A stretch of 64,000 bases of DNA from DATFNV01 sp963827935 (lineage in GTDB: Bacteria > Planctomycetota > Planctomycetia > Gemmatales > Gemmataceae): positions 124,001 to 188,000 of the forward strand of contig CAWHCN010000021.1 in NCBI GenBank assembly GCA_963827935.1, in the 5' to 3' direction. A program made the position numbers and the translations under genes. Of this stretch, positions 9,318-19,687 are shown piece after piece (the stretch's first letter is position 1; every line of letters begins with the position of its first letter). The notes below the pieces were generated by a model, which saw only the letters and a list, made by a program, of their open reading frames with translations, made no database searches and was not told the DNA's origin.

Positions 9318-11826
9318 ATGTCCGAACACGATGCCGCTGCGTCGAAAGCTCCGACCCCGTCGGGCCGCTATCTTCCGCTTCTTCTCCTTCTGTTCGCCGG
9401 CAGTGGCTGTGCCGCCCTCATCTACGAAATCGTCTGGTTCCAGATGCTCGAACTGACCATCGGCTCGTCGGCCGTCTCCATCGGCGTGTTGCTCGGCACC
9501 TTCATGGGCGGCATGTGCCTGGGCAGCCTGGTGTTCCCACGGCTCATCGGCGCCGGTCCGCACCCGCTGCGCGTCTACGCCTTCCTCGAGCTGGGCATCG
9601 GCGCCTGCGGGGTGTTGATCCAGCTGGCGATGCCGTATGTGAATGAAGTCTACGTGGCCAACGTGGGACACGGGATGGGCAGCGTCTTGTTGCGCGGCGC
9701 GGTCTGCGCCGCCTGCCTGCTGCTGCCCACCCTGCTCATGGGGGCCACGCTGCCGGCCGTCGCCCGCTGGGTCGAGACGACACCGCGGCACGTCGCGTGG
9801 CTGGGTTTCTTCTACGGCGGCAACATCGCCGGGGCCGTCTTTGGCTGCCTGCTGGCCGGGTTCTACCTGCTGCGCACCTACGACATGGCGACGGCGAGTT
9901 ACGTGGCCGTGGCCATCAACGGGGCGGTCGCGCTGCTCGGCCTCGCTCTCTCGGCCGCGACGCCTCACACTGCTGCCAAAGCCCAGCCCGCGGGCGAGTC
10001 CACCGAAGCAGCCGCCGATGCCTGGCCCGTTTATCTGTCGATCGCTCTCTCCGGCCTGTGCGCCCTGAGTGCCGAGGTCATCTGGACGCGGGTCCTGTCG
10101 CTCATGCTGGCCGCGACCGTGTATACCTTCTCCGTCATCCTGGCCGTCTTTCTGATCGGGCTGGGGATCGGCAGCGCCCTGGGTGCGATCCTGGCGCGGC
10201 AAACGACCCGTCCGCGGCTGCTGCTCGCCGGCTGCCAGCTACTGCTGGCGGCTGCCATCGCCTGGACGGCCTACGCGATTGCCCAATCGCTGCCGTACTG
10301 GCCGATTCGTTCCTGGGAGTCGCCGAACCCCACGATCACCTTTCAGGTAGACATGGCGCGCTGCCTGTGGGCCGTCCTGCCCGCCACCATTCTCTGGGGC
10401 GCGAGTTTTCCGCTCGCCCTGGCCTCGGTGGCCCGCCCGGGCCAGGATGGCGGACGCCTGGTCAGCGGGGTATACGCGGCCAACACCGCGGGGGCCATTG
10501 TTGGGGCCCTGGGCACCAGCCTTTTCCTCATCGCCTGGGCGGGGACGCAGAATGCCCAGCGAATCCTGATCGGCCTTTCCGCCGGGACCGCCCTGCTGCT
10601 GCTGGGCACGATAGCCTGGTCGCTCCGATCCCGCCTGGCAGCCTCATCGCGCCGGGAAGGCGCGGTGGCGGAGCTCGTCGCCTTGGTGTTGCTGCTGGGG
10701 CTCCTGCCGGGTGGGGTCGGGTTCCTCGCTTGGAGTGTCCCGAGCGTTCCGGGGGAGCTGGTGGCCTGGGGCCGCTTTATGCCGACCGAGGGCAAGACGG
10801 CCACCATCGTTTATGTCGGCGAGGGACAGAACTCCTCCGTGGCCGTGTCTCGCGCCGGCAGCGACACCCGCAAATTCCACGTCAGCGGCAAGGTGGAGGC
10901 TTCTACCCTTCCCGAGGACATGCGCCTGCAGCGTCTCCTGGGGCACATGTCCGGCGCTCGTTGATGCCCGGCCGCGGAAAGTGCTCGTCGTCGGCTGCGG
11001 TGCCGGCGTAACGGCGGGCTCCTTCGTCAAACACCCCGACGTCGAACGCATCGTCATCTGCGAAATCGAGCCGTTGATCCCGCAGGTGGTCGCGCAGTAT
11101 TTCGCGGCCGAAAACTACAGCGTCCTCACCGATCCGCGCGTCGAGGTGGTGTACGACGACGCCCGCCATTACATCCTTACCAGCCACGAAAAGTTTGACA
11201 TCATCACCTCCGACCCAATTCATCCCTGGGTCAAGGGGGCCGCGACGCTCTATACCCGTGAATACTTCGAGTTGTGCAAACGGCACCTGAACCCGGGCGG
11301 CGTCGTGACCTTGTGGGTCCCGCTGTACGACAGCGACCGCGACACCGTGCGCAGTGAAATCGCCACCTTCTTCGATACCTTCCCGGGCGGCACCGTCTGG
11401 AGCAACCTCTATAACGGAGAGGGCTACGATCTCGTACTACTGGGCCAGGCGGAACCCACCACGATCAACGTCGGCGAGTTCGAGGAGCGGCTGCTCCGGC
11501 CCGATCACGCGGGGGTGGGCCAATCGCTCTTGGATGTTGGCTTCAAGGGACCGCTGGATGTGCTCGCGACCTACGCCGGCCGGGCCGAGGACCTCAAACC
11601 CTGGCTGGAAGGGGCCGAGATCAACCAGGATCGCAACCTCCGTCTGCAATACCTGGCCGGCCTGGGACTCAACGCCAACATGGGCGGACCGATCTACCGC
11701 GAAATCCTGAGCTATCGGCGCTTCCCCCACAAGGTCTTCACGGGAGAGCCTCGGCCCAAGGTGCAACTACAATTCCGCCTGGAATGGCCGGCAGCCGAGT
11801 TCGAACCGCTCGGCGAGTTGCCGTGA
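9318..11826 (+). CDS. membrane protein fused to spermidine-synthase-like domain, frameshifted
   Basis: The N-terminal part (about 540 residues) has a dozen or so hydrophobic helices with the start GSGCAALIYEIVWFQMLEL and GTFMGGMCLGS typical of the fused MFS/spermidine-synthase family. The C-terminal part is a Rossmann methyltransferase-like aminopropyltransferase fold: KVLVVGCGAGVTAGS, VICEIEPLI, DPRVEVVYDDARHYI and FDIITSDPIHPW. One extra T near 10950 breaks the frame. Removing it joins GHM to PALVDARPRK and gives one protein of about 835 residues; the length is one over a multiple of three. ATG 9318 was chosen since sequence upstream is unrelated. These proteins sit in the inner membrane; the substrate is not known and polyamine synthesis should not be assumed. 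Confidence 0.8.
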
Positions 11827-11891
11827 TGGGATTAGGCACGATTACGCATCGTTATTGAGGACTGCGTCGCCAAGGCGCCGACCTTGAGGGG

Positions 11892-11971
11892 GGGTGGCAC
11901 GCTCTGAGGTACTCCGAAGGGCGTGCGGACAGTCAAGCACGCCCTTCGGAGTACCTCAGAGCGTGCCACCC
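11892..11971. repeat. 34-bp inverted repeat, copy 1
   Basis: Arms 11892-11925 and 11938-11971 pair perfectly around a 12-base loop. Nearly the same element occurs at 53005-53086. It lies in the space after the spermidine-synthase-like gene. Confidence 0.9.
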
Positions 11972-12038
11972 TGATGCCCTTCTTGTGGCGCAGCCGTCAT
12001 TAGGTCATTGTTGATCGGAATGGGGATGTATTTCCAGT

Positions 12039-12171
12039 TCCGCACACATCCGCATTTTATGCGACTTGGCGCTTTTCGGGGCGATGTGCATGCGCAACAT
12101 ATTGTGCAGTCAGTGGTTGCATCGCCGATCCAGGTGGCATAGAATTCCCGCGCGAATTATAGTCGACTTGG
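12039..12171. repeat. MITE-like element, copy A
   Basis: A 133-base stretch that aligns with 21330-21461: both start tccgcacaca, hold a degenerate inverted repeat around ATGCGACYTGGCGC, and end with a AATTCCCGsCGAATT..GTCGA word. It ends seven bases after the stop of the WD40 gene, which reads leftward away from it; no open frame is seen. Confidence 0.6.
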
Positions 12172-12177
12172 ACAACT

Positions 12178-13121
12178 TCACGGCCCCAGCGGCGTGAAGT
12201 ACACCATCTGGTTGTCGTGCCCGCTGACCAGGGCCTTGCCGTCCGGGGTGAACGCCACGCAATAGGCCACCGATTTCAGCTTCTTGGTGAACGTCGGCTT
12301 GCCGTCGGCGAGGTTCCAGGTGGTGAGGTTGCCGGCATAGCCGACCGTGGCCAGCCGCTTGCCGTCGCGCGAGAAGGCGATGCCATACAGGTCATCCGGC
12401 GTGGGTCCGAACTTCTTGCTCTCCATGCCGGTGGCCACGTTCCAGACGTGCACGAAGCGGTCGAAACCGACCGAGTAGAGCGTGGCGTTATCCGGGCCAA
12501 AGACGACGCTTGTGACCGCTCCATCGTGTCCCTTGAGGGTCTTGAGTTCTTTCGGCCAGCCACGTCCCAGAGCTTGATAAGACCGTCCGCGCTCGCCGAG
12601 GCCAGCGTCTTGCCGTCGGGGCTGAAGGCCACCCAGTAGACCGAGTTGGCATGGTCGCCGAGCTTCTTGTCCTTGCTGTCAGCCAGGTTCCACAGGCGCA
12701 CGCTCTTGTCCGCACTGCCGGAAGCCAGGATTTTGCCATCGTGGCTGAAGGCGATGCTGTCGACAATGCCAGTGTGGCCCGTGATCGGCTTGCCGATTGG
12801 CTTGCCGTCAGCGGGGTTCCACAGGCGAATGCTCTGGTCATGACTGGACGAAGCCAGCGTCTTGCCGTCCGGACTGAAGGCGACGCAGTAGACGGGACCT
12901 GTGTGGCCGGTCAGCGTGAACTTCTCCTTGCCGGAGGGGTATTCCCACAGTTTGACGGTGTTGTCGAAGCCGGCGGTGGCGAGCAGCTTGCCATCGGGGT
13001 TGAAGGCGAGGTTGTAGACCAGCGCGGTGTGCCCCTTCAGCTCGGCCGGCGGGGACTGGGCCGAAGTGATGCCGAAGCAGGTGAGCAGAACGACGAGGGC
13101 GGAGAGGAGACGGAGGTGCAT
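12178..13121 (-). CDS. exported WD40-repeat protein, frameshifted
   Basis: The start ATG 13121 opens with a signal peptide (MHLRLLSALVVLLTCFGITS). At least seven WD40 units follow, each with the GH...V..(V/I)AFSPDGK.LAS.S.D..(I/V)(K/R)LW pattern, enough for one seven-bladed propeller in the periplasm or on the surface. The frame breaks near 12560: after LIKLWDVA the fourth-to-fifth blade continues in another frame with PKELKTLKGHDGAV, consistent with one lost base, and ends at 12178 with MVYFTPLGP. Such proteins are protein-interaction scaffolds; no partner is indicated here. The length is two over a multiple of three, as expected for one deletion. Confidence 0.82.
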
Positions 13122-13138
13122 GGCGGTTCCTCTATTGT

Positions 13139-16100
13139 TTAGCCGCCGCCCGGCGGGCGGCGTGTTTCGAGTTCGGCGGCACCGGGTGCAAAGCCGCGCC
13201 GCAGAGTATTCTCTGTGATAGTCCGGGGCAGCACGAACTGCAACAAGTAATCCGGCCCGCCCGCCTTCGAGCCGATGCCCGACAGCTTGAACCCGCCGAA
13301 CGGCTGCCGGTCCACCAGTGCCCCGGTGATCTTGCGATTGATGTACAGATTGCCTACCCGAAACTCGCGCTTGATCCGCGCAATGCTCTGCGGGCTGCGC
13401 GTGTACAGCCCGCCGGTCAGCGCGTATGGCGTTCCGTTGGCAATTTCCAGGGCCTCGCCGAGATCGCGCGCCTTGAGGACCGCCAGCACCGGTCCGAAGA
13501 TTTCTTCTTGGGCAATCGTCGCCGTCGGTGGGACATCGGCGAAGACGTGCGGCGCCACGAAATAGCCTTCCTCGGCCGGGGCGCCGGCGTCGCCGGCGAA
13601 CACCAGCCGGCTCTCGGCCTTGCCCTTCTCGATCGCGTCGAGAATGCGGCGACGGGCCTCGGCGTCAATCACGGGAGGAACGGAGCAGCCGGGATCCTCG
13701 GCCGGCGCGATCTTCAGGCTCCGCGTCGCCTCGACCAGGCGCGTCAGGAACTGGTCGCAGATCGGCTCCAGCACCACGGCCCGCGAGCAAGCGGAACACT
13801 TTTGCCCGGCGTAGTCGAAGGCGCTGTGGACGACGCCGTGGACCGCCTCGTCCAGATCGGCATCCTCGTCGATGATGATGGCGTTCTTGCCGCCCATTTC
13901 GGCCAGCACCCGCTTGACGTGATCCTGTCCCGGCGGCGTGACTGAGGCCTCGCGGTTGATGAGCAGGCCGACGCCGCGCGACCCGGTGAAGGCGATCATG
14001 GCCACGTCGGGATGGTTGGTCAGCGTCGGCCCAATCTCCTCGCCGATGCCGGGAAGATAGCTGACGACGCCGGGCGGCAGTCCGGCCTCCTGAAAGACCT
14101 CCATGAGCTTGGCTCCGATGACGGCCGACTGCTCAGCCGGCTTCATGATGACGGGGTTGCCGGTGACCAGCGCCGCCGTCGTCATGCCGCACAGGATGGC
14201 CAGCGGGAAGTTCCACGGGGCGATGACGACGGTGAGGCCGCGCGGCTCGTAAAAGTAGAGGTTCTCCTCGCCCGCCACGTCCCGTCGCTGCGGCTCGGCC
14301 AGGCGGAGCATTTCCCGACCGTAATAGTCGCAATAGTCGATGGCCTCGGCCACGTCGGCATCCGCCTCGCGCCAGGGTTTGCCGCACTCGTAGACCTCCC
14401 AGGCGGCCAGCTCGAAGCGGCGGCGGCGCATCACGTCGGCGGCCCGGAAGAGGTAATCGGCACGCCGCGCCGGCTCGGTGTCGCGCCAGGCGGGGAAAGC
14501 CGCCCGGCCGGCCGCAATCGCCTGCTCCGCCTGGCCCGGCGTCGAGCGACCGCAGCGGCCGACGACCTGCCGGATGTGTGATGGGTTCACCGAATCGAGA
14601 AACTCAGATGTTGGCACCGGCTGGCTGCGGATGACCGGCGGATAGCTGCGACCAAGCTGCCCGGCGACCAATTCGAGGCCTCGTTGCATTGCCTCGCGGG
14701 CCTCGGCCCGGGCAAAATCGGACAGGGGCTCATTGCGAGTCCGTAGGGCAGGCTCCGCCTGCCGGTGGGACGGTTCGGCAGGCGGAGCCTGCCCTACGCG
14801 GCCGCGTCCGTTCTTGAGCGGATTCATAAGTAGCTGCTCCTCGGGGATGTGTTCTGTGAAGCTGGCCCGCAGGAACGATTCATTGGCCGTGTTCTCGAGC
14901 AGACGCCGGACCAGATAAGCCATGCCCGGCAGCAACTTGCCATACGGCGTATAGATGCGGACGCGCCGGCCGAGCGACACCAGGGCGGCCTTGATCGGCT
15001 CGGCCATGCCGTAGAGCATCTGGATCTCATAACTCCGGTCCGGCAAGCCCAGCAGCTGGGCCAGGGCGAGGCCGTGCGCCAGGCTGCGGACGTTATGGCT
15101 GCCCAGGGCCGGGCGGAACGATTCCGGCCGCTCCATCAGGAAGCGCGTCAGCCTCTCGTAACAGGCGTCGGTCTCCCACTTGGCGGTGAAGACGGGCACC
15201 GGCCAACCCTGCTGGGCGGCGATGACGGTTTCGTAATCCCAGTACGCCCCCTTCACCAGCCGCACCCAGATCGGGGTGCCGCGCCGCTGGGCCCAGGCCG
15301 CCAGCTCGCGCAGGTCCGCCTCGGTATCGCGCAGGTAGGCCTGCACGGCGATGCCCACGTCCGGCCAGGCACGAAACTCGGCTTCCTCCAAGATCTCGCG
15401 GACAATCCGCAGGGTCAAGTCCTTGTTGGCGTACTGCTCCATGTCGATGTTCACGAAGCAGCGGTTTTGGCGAGCCAGGTGCAAGATGGGCCGCAGCCGC
15501 GAGCGCACCACCCGGCTGGTTCCTTCCGGATCGACCGGATCAAACTGGCTGTAGAGCGACGACAGCTTGACCGAGACATTGACGCGCGGCAGCGGACCGC
15601 GGTCATCGCGATCGATCAGATCGACCGCCGGCCAGGAGTTGACGGCCTGGCTGAGCCCCTCGACCAGGTGCCGGTACTCCCCCTGGTAGTGCTCCGCCTC
15701 GCTCTCGGTAATGACGGCCTCGCCGAGCAGGTCCACGGTGAACGCCTGGGCCTGGCCGCGTAACGTTTTGACGGTCCGCAGCGTTTCGGCCAGGTCGGAG
15801 CCGGCGATGAAGCGACGGGCCATCCGCTCCGCGGACCAGGTAGCGCTTTTCGCCACGAGTTGACCGAGTGGACCCTGGTCGGGCAGCCAGCGCAGGCCGC
15901 GCTGAATCCAGCGCGGCACGTGCGGGCCGGCCTCGTTGAAATACTCGCGCAGGTGACGGGTGATGTCGGCGGGGGAGCGCAGCAGCGGTAGGCAGTCGAT
16001 GAAACGGAACAACTGGACCTTCACCGCCGGATCGCCCATGGTCCACTCCATGAGCCGTTCGTCCAGCCAGGCGGGGGTGAAGGGTAGCGGACCGCCCTGG

Positions 16101-16168
16101 TGCAGCCGCGCAAAGATTTCGCGGCCGTAGTCGTGGGTCAGGGAATCCAGTTCCGCAGCGGTGGACAT
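13139..16168 (-). CDS. putA: bifunctional proline dehydrogenase / P5C dehydrogenase
   Basis: This 1009-residue enzyme oxidises proline to glutamate in two steps. The FAD proline dehydrogenase barrel (about residues 80-450) shows RVNVSVKLSSLYSQFDP, FVNIDMEQY, WVRLVKGAYWDYE and the FAD-site region near QMLYGMAEP. The aldehyde dehydrogenase part (about 510-980) shows IAPWNFPLAI, ITFTGS-like IAFTGSRGVG, the general-base Glu in LAEMGGKNAII and the catalytic Cys in GQKCSACSR near residue 790. There is no N-terminal DNA-binding domain. The linker between the two enzymes contains about 20 residues encoded by an in-frame palindromic repeat (14743-14797), and the last codons and stop lie in another hairpin repeat. 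The frame is intact throughout. Confidence 0.95.
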   Translation of the reverse strand: MSTAAELDSLTHDYGREIFARLHQGGPLPFTPAWLDERLMEWTMGDPAVKVQLFRFIDCLPLLRSPADITRHLREYFNEAGPHVPRWIQRGLRWLPDQGPLGQLVAKSATWSAERMARRFIAGSDLAETLRTVKTLRGQAQAFTVDLLGEAVITESEAEHYQGEYRHLVEGLSQAVNSWPAVDLIDRDDRGPLPRVNVSVKLSSLYSQFDPVDPEGTSRVVRSRLRPILHLARQNRCFVNIDMEQYANKDLTLRIVREILEEAEFRAWPDVGIAVQAYLRDTEADLRELAAWAQRRGTPIWVRLVKGAYWDYETVIAAQQGWPVPVFTAKWETDACYERLTRFLMERPESFRPALGSHNVRSLAHGLALAQLLGLPDRSYEIQMLYGMAEPIKAALVSLGRRVRIYTPYGKLLPGMAYLVRRLLENTANESFLRASFTEHIPEEQLLMNPLKNGRGRVGQAPPAEPSHRQAEPALRTRNEPLSDFARAEAREAMQRGLELVAGQLGRSYPPVIRSQPVPTSEFLDSVNPSHIRQVVGRCGRSTPGQAEQAIAAGRAAFPAWRDTEPARRADYLFRAADVMRRRRFELAAWEVYECGKPWREADADVAEAIDYCDYYGREMLRLAEPQRRDVAGEENLYFYEPRGLTVVIAPWNFPLAILCGMTTAALVTGNPVIMKPAEQSAVIGAKLMEVFQEAGLPPGVVSYLPGIGEEIGPTLTNHPDVAMIAFTGSRGVGLLINREASVTPPGQDHVKRVLAEMGGKNAIIIDEDADLDEAVHGVVHSAFDYAGQKCSACSRAVVLEPICDQFLTRLVEATRSLKIAPAEDPGCSVPPVIDAEARRRILDAIEKGKAESRLVFAGDAGAPAEEGYFVAPHVFADVPPTATIAQEEIFGPVLAVLKARDLGEALEIANGTPYALTGGLYTRSPQSIARIKREFRVGNLYINRKITGALVDRQPFGGFKLSGIGSKAGGPDYLLQFVLPRTITENTLRRGFAPGAAELETRRPPGGG
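13144..13162. repeat. GC hairpin forming the end of putA
   Basis: cgccgccc and gggcggcg pair around a three-base loop. On the minus strand this repeat encodes the last residues of putA (RRPPGGG) and the adjoining stop. The same hairpin word recurs at 17191-17209 and, altered, near 46898. Confidence 0.7.
14743..14797. repeat. palindromic repeat inserted in frame in putA
   Basis: Arms 14743-14763 and 14777-14797 are perfect 21-base inverted copies. The element reads as VGQAPPAEPSHRQAEPALR within the inter-domain linker of the enzyme and keeps the frame open on both sides. Confidence 0.88.
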
Positions 16169-16218
16169 GAAGGCGACTCGACGACAAGGTCGGTTAACCG
16201 CGACCCGGAGGGGAGCGC

Positions 16219-17177
16219 TTGGCAGTCATTGTAGCAAGCGGCGCCGGCATCGCGCTGTATGATAACGTTGCGCCCCGCGACCGTCATTCTGCCATTCAGA
16301 GATCCGCCGCATCATGCAGCGCCTTCACCATCGGCAACTTCCAGGTCGTTGGCCCGCTGGGAAAGGGCGCTCATAGCAGCATCATGCACGTCCGCCGCAC
16401 CGCGGATTCCAAGCACTATGCCCTCAAGGTCGTATCCATCGACGGTCCCAGCGAGCAGAAGTTCCTCGACCAGGCCGAGCATGAATTTCGGGTGTCGCAG
16501 ATGCTGGACCATGCGAACCTGATCAAGATTTACGCCCTGGAGCCGGTGAAGGACTGGCTGTTCCGGGTTCGAAAGATGCACATGCTGATCGAGTACGTCA
16601 ACGGCAAGCCGCTGGACGAGGTGCCGCGCATCCCAGTGCCCCGGCTCGTGCAGGTGTTCGAGCGGATCGCGGCAGGCCTGGTGCACATGCACCGCCGGCA
16701 GGTGTATCACGGCGACCTGAAGCCGAATAACGTCATGCTCAGCCGCAACGGCGAGGTCAAGATCATCGACTACGGCCTGGCCTGGATCAGGGGCGAGAGC
16801 AAGGGGCGCGTGCAGGGGACCCCGGAGTACATGGCCCCCGAGACCGCCAAGAGCAAGATCGTGAACGAGCGCACGGATATTTATAACTTCGGCGCTCTGA
16901 TGTATCGGCTATTAACCTGCGCCTGCCTCCTCCGACGGTTTCGGTGGAGGACGGGGGGGCCATCGTCGATGCCAAAGTGTGGGAGCGCCTGTTCAAGCCG
17001 GCGCAGGAGTATGCCCCCGACGCGCCCCCGCCGCTGTGCGAGCTGATCCACCGCTGCCTGGCGTTCAAGGCCCTGGGCCGGCCCGAGCGCGCCAGCGAGA
17101 TCCAGGGCGCGCTGGATCATCTGGCCGAGCAACTCGTCAAGACGCCGGAGGACCGGCTGGAGATGATGGAGTTTTGA
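16219..17177 (+). CDS. Ser/Thr protein kinase, frameshifted
   Basis: A Hanks-type kinase domain: Gly loop GKGAHSSIMHV, ATP-binding Lys in ALKVVS, catalytic loop HGDLKPNNVML (HGD in place of HRD), metal-binding DYG in IIDYGLAW, and the APE motif in TPEYMAPE, then DIYNFGALMYRLL. The frame shifts near 16915, consistent with one lost base, and continues with RLPPTVSVEDGGAIVDAKVW to the stop at 17177. There is no membrane segment or sensor domain, so it is probably cytoplasmic. The start is uncertain: no in-frame ATG precedes the kinase core and the TTG at 16219 is nominal. The next gene follows after 48 bases containing a hairpin repeat. Confidence 0.82.
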
Positions 17178-17190
17178 GGCTATGGTTAGC

Positions 17191-17209
17191 CGCCGCCCTA
17201 CGGGCGGCG
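17191..17209. repeat. GC hairpin repeat
   Basis: cgccgccc pairs with gggcggcg between the kinase and the DUF3754 gene; it matches the hairpin at the end of putA. Confidence 0.65.
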
Positions 17210-17225
17210 TGCAAGAGAACGTCAG

Positions 17226-18427
17226 ATGCCCGTACACAAGGATCGCGAGCACTTCATCCCCATCCGCCGCGGCGAGTTGATCGATCTGCTCTGCGCCGAT
17301 CCGGACCTCAAGCCGCCGGACCGCGACCTGGTCCGCCAGTTCTGCGGGCGGATCACGACAGCACTTCACCGGCAGTACAACCAGCGCTTGCAAAAGCTGA
17401 AAGACGCCTATGCCCCATTCGATCCCGACCACGATACACACAGCCTGTTGACACTGGATACCGAGGAGCGCCAGCGGCGGCTGAACGACCTGTTCTGCGA
17501 CTTCGGCTCGCTGATGGAGCGGGCCAATTTCCGGCACCTCAGCCGCGACGACCTGGAAGTGGCGCTTCATCGGGCCAGCGACTGGGGCATCGCGACGGAT
17601 GTGGACTTCGGCGCCTTCGAGCGCGTCGCCCTGTTTGCGCGTGGCAACGCCGAGGAGAAACGCCAGCGCCGCCGGCTGCGTACCTTCTACCGCCTGGAAG
17701 AAACCACGGTGCCGGTCTACAAGCGCCTGGTCATCATCCTGAAGATGCGCAAGCATCGCCGGCTGCCCCGCGAAGTAGACACCCAAAGCGTCTACCTCAA
17801 GGTGTTCAAGGACATCCCGCGGCAAGATGTCAAGATGTTGCTGCCCGGGTGCGCGTCTGCCTGTCGACGTTCGACCGCAGCCGCATCAGCGTGCCGCTCC
17901 TGACCGGGACCGGCATGATCCTTTGGCGCCTGGCGGGCTCGGCCTGGCGCACCGTCCTGGACTGGGGGGACAACGTGCTTGGCCTGGTGCTTGGAACGGC
18001 CAGCAGCAACCCCTGGCTGGTCTGGATCGTGGCTAGCGGGGCCCTGGGCTACGGCTATCAGTCCTACTACGGCTACCAGCAGCTCAAGCAACGCTACCAC
18101 CTGGCGCTGACCGAAAGCCTGTACTACCAAAACCTCGATAGCAATGCCGGGGTCCTTACGCGCCTCCTCGATGAGGCCGAGGAGCGGGAGGCGCGCGAGG
18201 CGATCCTGGCCTACTACTTCCTGTGGCGCTACGCCGGCAGCCCCGGTTGGACCAGCACCGACCTCAATCTGCACATCGAGCAATACCTGGAAGGCACCAC
18301 CGGGTTGAAGGTCGCCTTTGAGATCGGCGATGCGATTGCCAGGCTGGAGCGGATGCACCTGATCGTCAAGACCGCCACCTGTTACAGTGCGGTGCTGATC
18401 GAGCAGGCGCTTGAATTGCTCGAATGA
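17226..18427 (+). CDS. DUF3754 (TMEM143-like) membrane protein, frameshifted
   Basis: The N-terminal two thirds start HKDREHFIPIRRGELIDLL and continue with VDFGAFERVALFARG and the ETTVPVYKRLVIILKMR block, then the segment VYLKVFKDIPRQDVKMLLPG that marks DUF3754. One base is missing near 17848 in a ccc/ggg run. The frame then resumes with VRVCLSTFDRSRISVPLLTG, a hydrophobic segment around NPWLVWIVASGALGYGY, and a helical tail ending at 18427; total about 400 residues. The family includes the mitochondrial protein TMEM143; its function is unknown. Location behind a protein kinase suggests, but does not prove, that the two work together. Confidence 0.75.
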
Positions 18428-18533
18428 TTATCCGGAAATTCCTTGTGCCGGCACGCTGCCCCGGCTACCATCGGGCGGTGTTCATCCCCGCCATCCCAGC
18501 TCAGTTATGCCCCGTTGCGAAAGGCCCCTCGCC

Positions 18534-19460
18534 ATGAATTCGACCCGTCATGCGGCGCCGGCTTGCGCCCTGGTTCTGCTGGCCGCCGGACTGGCCAGTG
18601 CCGCTCCGGTCCCCAGCGAGGACGGCATTCTCCGCTACAAGTTCAAGGAAGGCGATCGGATTGCGTACACGCTGGAGGAGAAAAGCACGATCGACCTCGA
18701 TCCGGGGAGTGGCCCGATGAAGATCGTCGCCGCGACCACGTTCGACGTTAGCTGGCAGGTCACCAAGGTGGGCAAGGATGGCAAGGCGACCATCACCCAA
18801 ACGTTTGAGCGCCTGCGCCTCAACGCCGAGACCCCGCAAGGCAAGACGGAGTACGACAGCAAGACGCCCGGAGCACCCGCGGATGAGATCGGCAAGGTGG
18901 TGGCCCAGGCGCTCGGTGCCCTGGTCGGCGGGGAAACGATCCTGACGTTCGACCCCCGGGCGGGCCTCGAAACCCTGAAGTTCTCCGAGAGGCTGTCGGG
19001 GGGGCTGGCCAAGCTACCGGCCGGGGCCGGCGTGATCGGGACCAGCCTCACGGAAGACACGGTCCGGCGCATGATCGCGCAATGCGTCCCGGCCCTGCCC
19101 AAGGAGGCGCCGGTTCGCGATCGGCCCTGGGAGTCCAAGCTCGACGCCGCGTTTCAGGAAGGCGCCAAGCTCCGGCTGCAGAACCAGCACAAGCACGCGG
19201 GCACGACGACCCTGAACGGCAAGACCCTCGACAAGATCACCACGAAATCGACCCTGGAGATCGACAGCACCGGACCGGCCATGCTGAAGGTGGAGGACCA
19301 GGATGTCGGCAGCACCGCCCACTTCGACCGGGCCCGGGGCCGCCTGGTGGAATCCGTCTACACCCAAAAGTTGACCCTGGTTGTCACGGTCGCCGAAACC
19401 ATGCTGAAGATGAAGGCCACGACGACGACCACCCTGAAGCTGGCGCAAAAGGAGAAGTGA
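18534..19460 (+). CDS. exported DUF6263-like protein
   Basis: A 308-residue protein with a signal peptide (MNSTRHAAPACALVLLAAGL, cleaved near SAA). The mature part is beta-rich: LRYKFKEGDRIAYTLEEKS, TFDVSWQVTKVGKDGKATI, GGETILTFDPRAGL and a repeated lipocalin- or LolA-like strand pattern ending in TVAETMLKMKATTTTTLKL. The pattern fits the planctomycete exported family DUF6263, whose role is unknown. I took ATG 18534 rather than the in-frame ATG 18507 because the signal peptide starts there. No operon partner is obvious; the preceding gene ends 106 bases upstream. Confidence 0.7.
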   Translation: MNSTRHAAPACALVLLAAGLASAAPVPSEDGILRYKFKEGDRIAYTLEEKSTIDLDPGSGPMKIVAATTFDVSWQVTKVGKDGKATITQTFERLRLNAETPQGKTEYDSKTPGAPADEIGKVVAQALGALVGGETILTFDPRAGLETLKFSERLSGGLAKLPAGAGVIGTSLTEDTVRRMIAQCVPALPKEAPVRDRPWESKLDAAFQEGAKLRLQNQHKHAGTTTLNGKTLDKITTKSTLEIDSTGPAMLKVEDQDVGSTAHFDRARGRLVESVYTQKLTLVVTVAETMLKMKATTTTTLKLAQKEK

Positions 19461-19687
19461 TCCCCAAAGGGGAGCGGAGGAGGAAGCTTTTGCACAGTGG
19501 TTCCGCCTGAGCGGACCGTTCGCTTTGCTTTCAATGAACAAGGCCCCGCTACCCGGGCGAGAGGTGTCGTGCTCGGGCAGCGATCTTACGGTGTGCGCGT
19601 ATTTTCGACGCCACCGCCCCAAGCGGCTCGGCTTGAGATCGACCTCGCCTACTTCCCCGACGTCGTCTGTTGCCCCGCCGACCCTGC

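Noticed and set aside
14849..15763. Plus-strand frame of 304 codons
   Set aside because: Shadow of putA.
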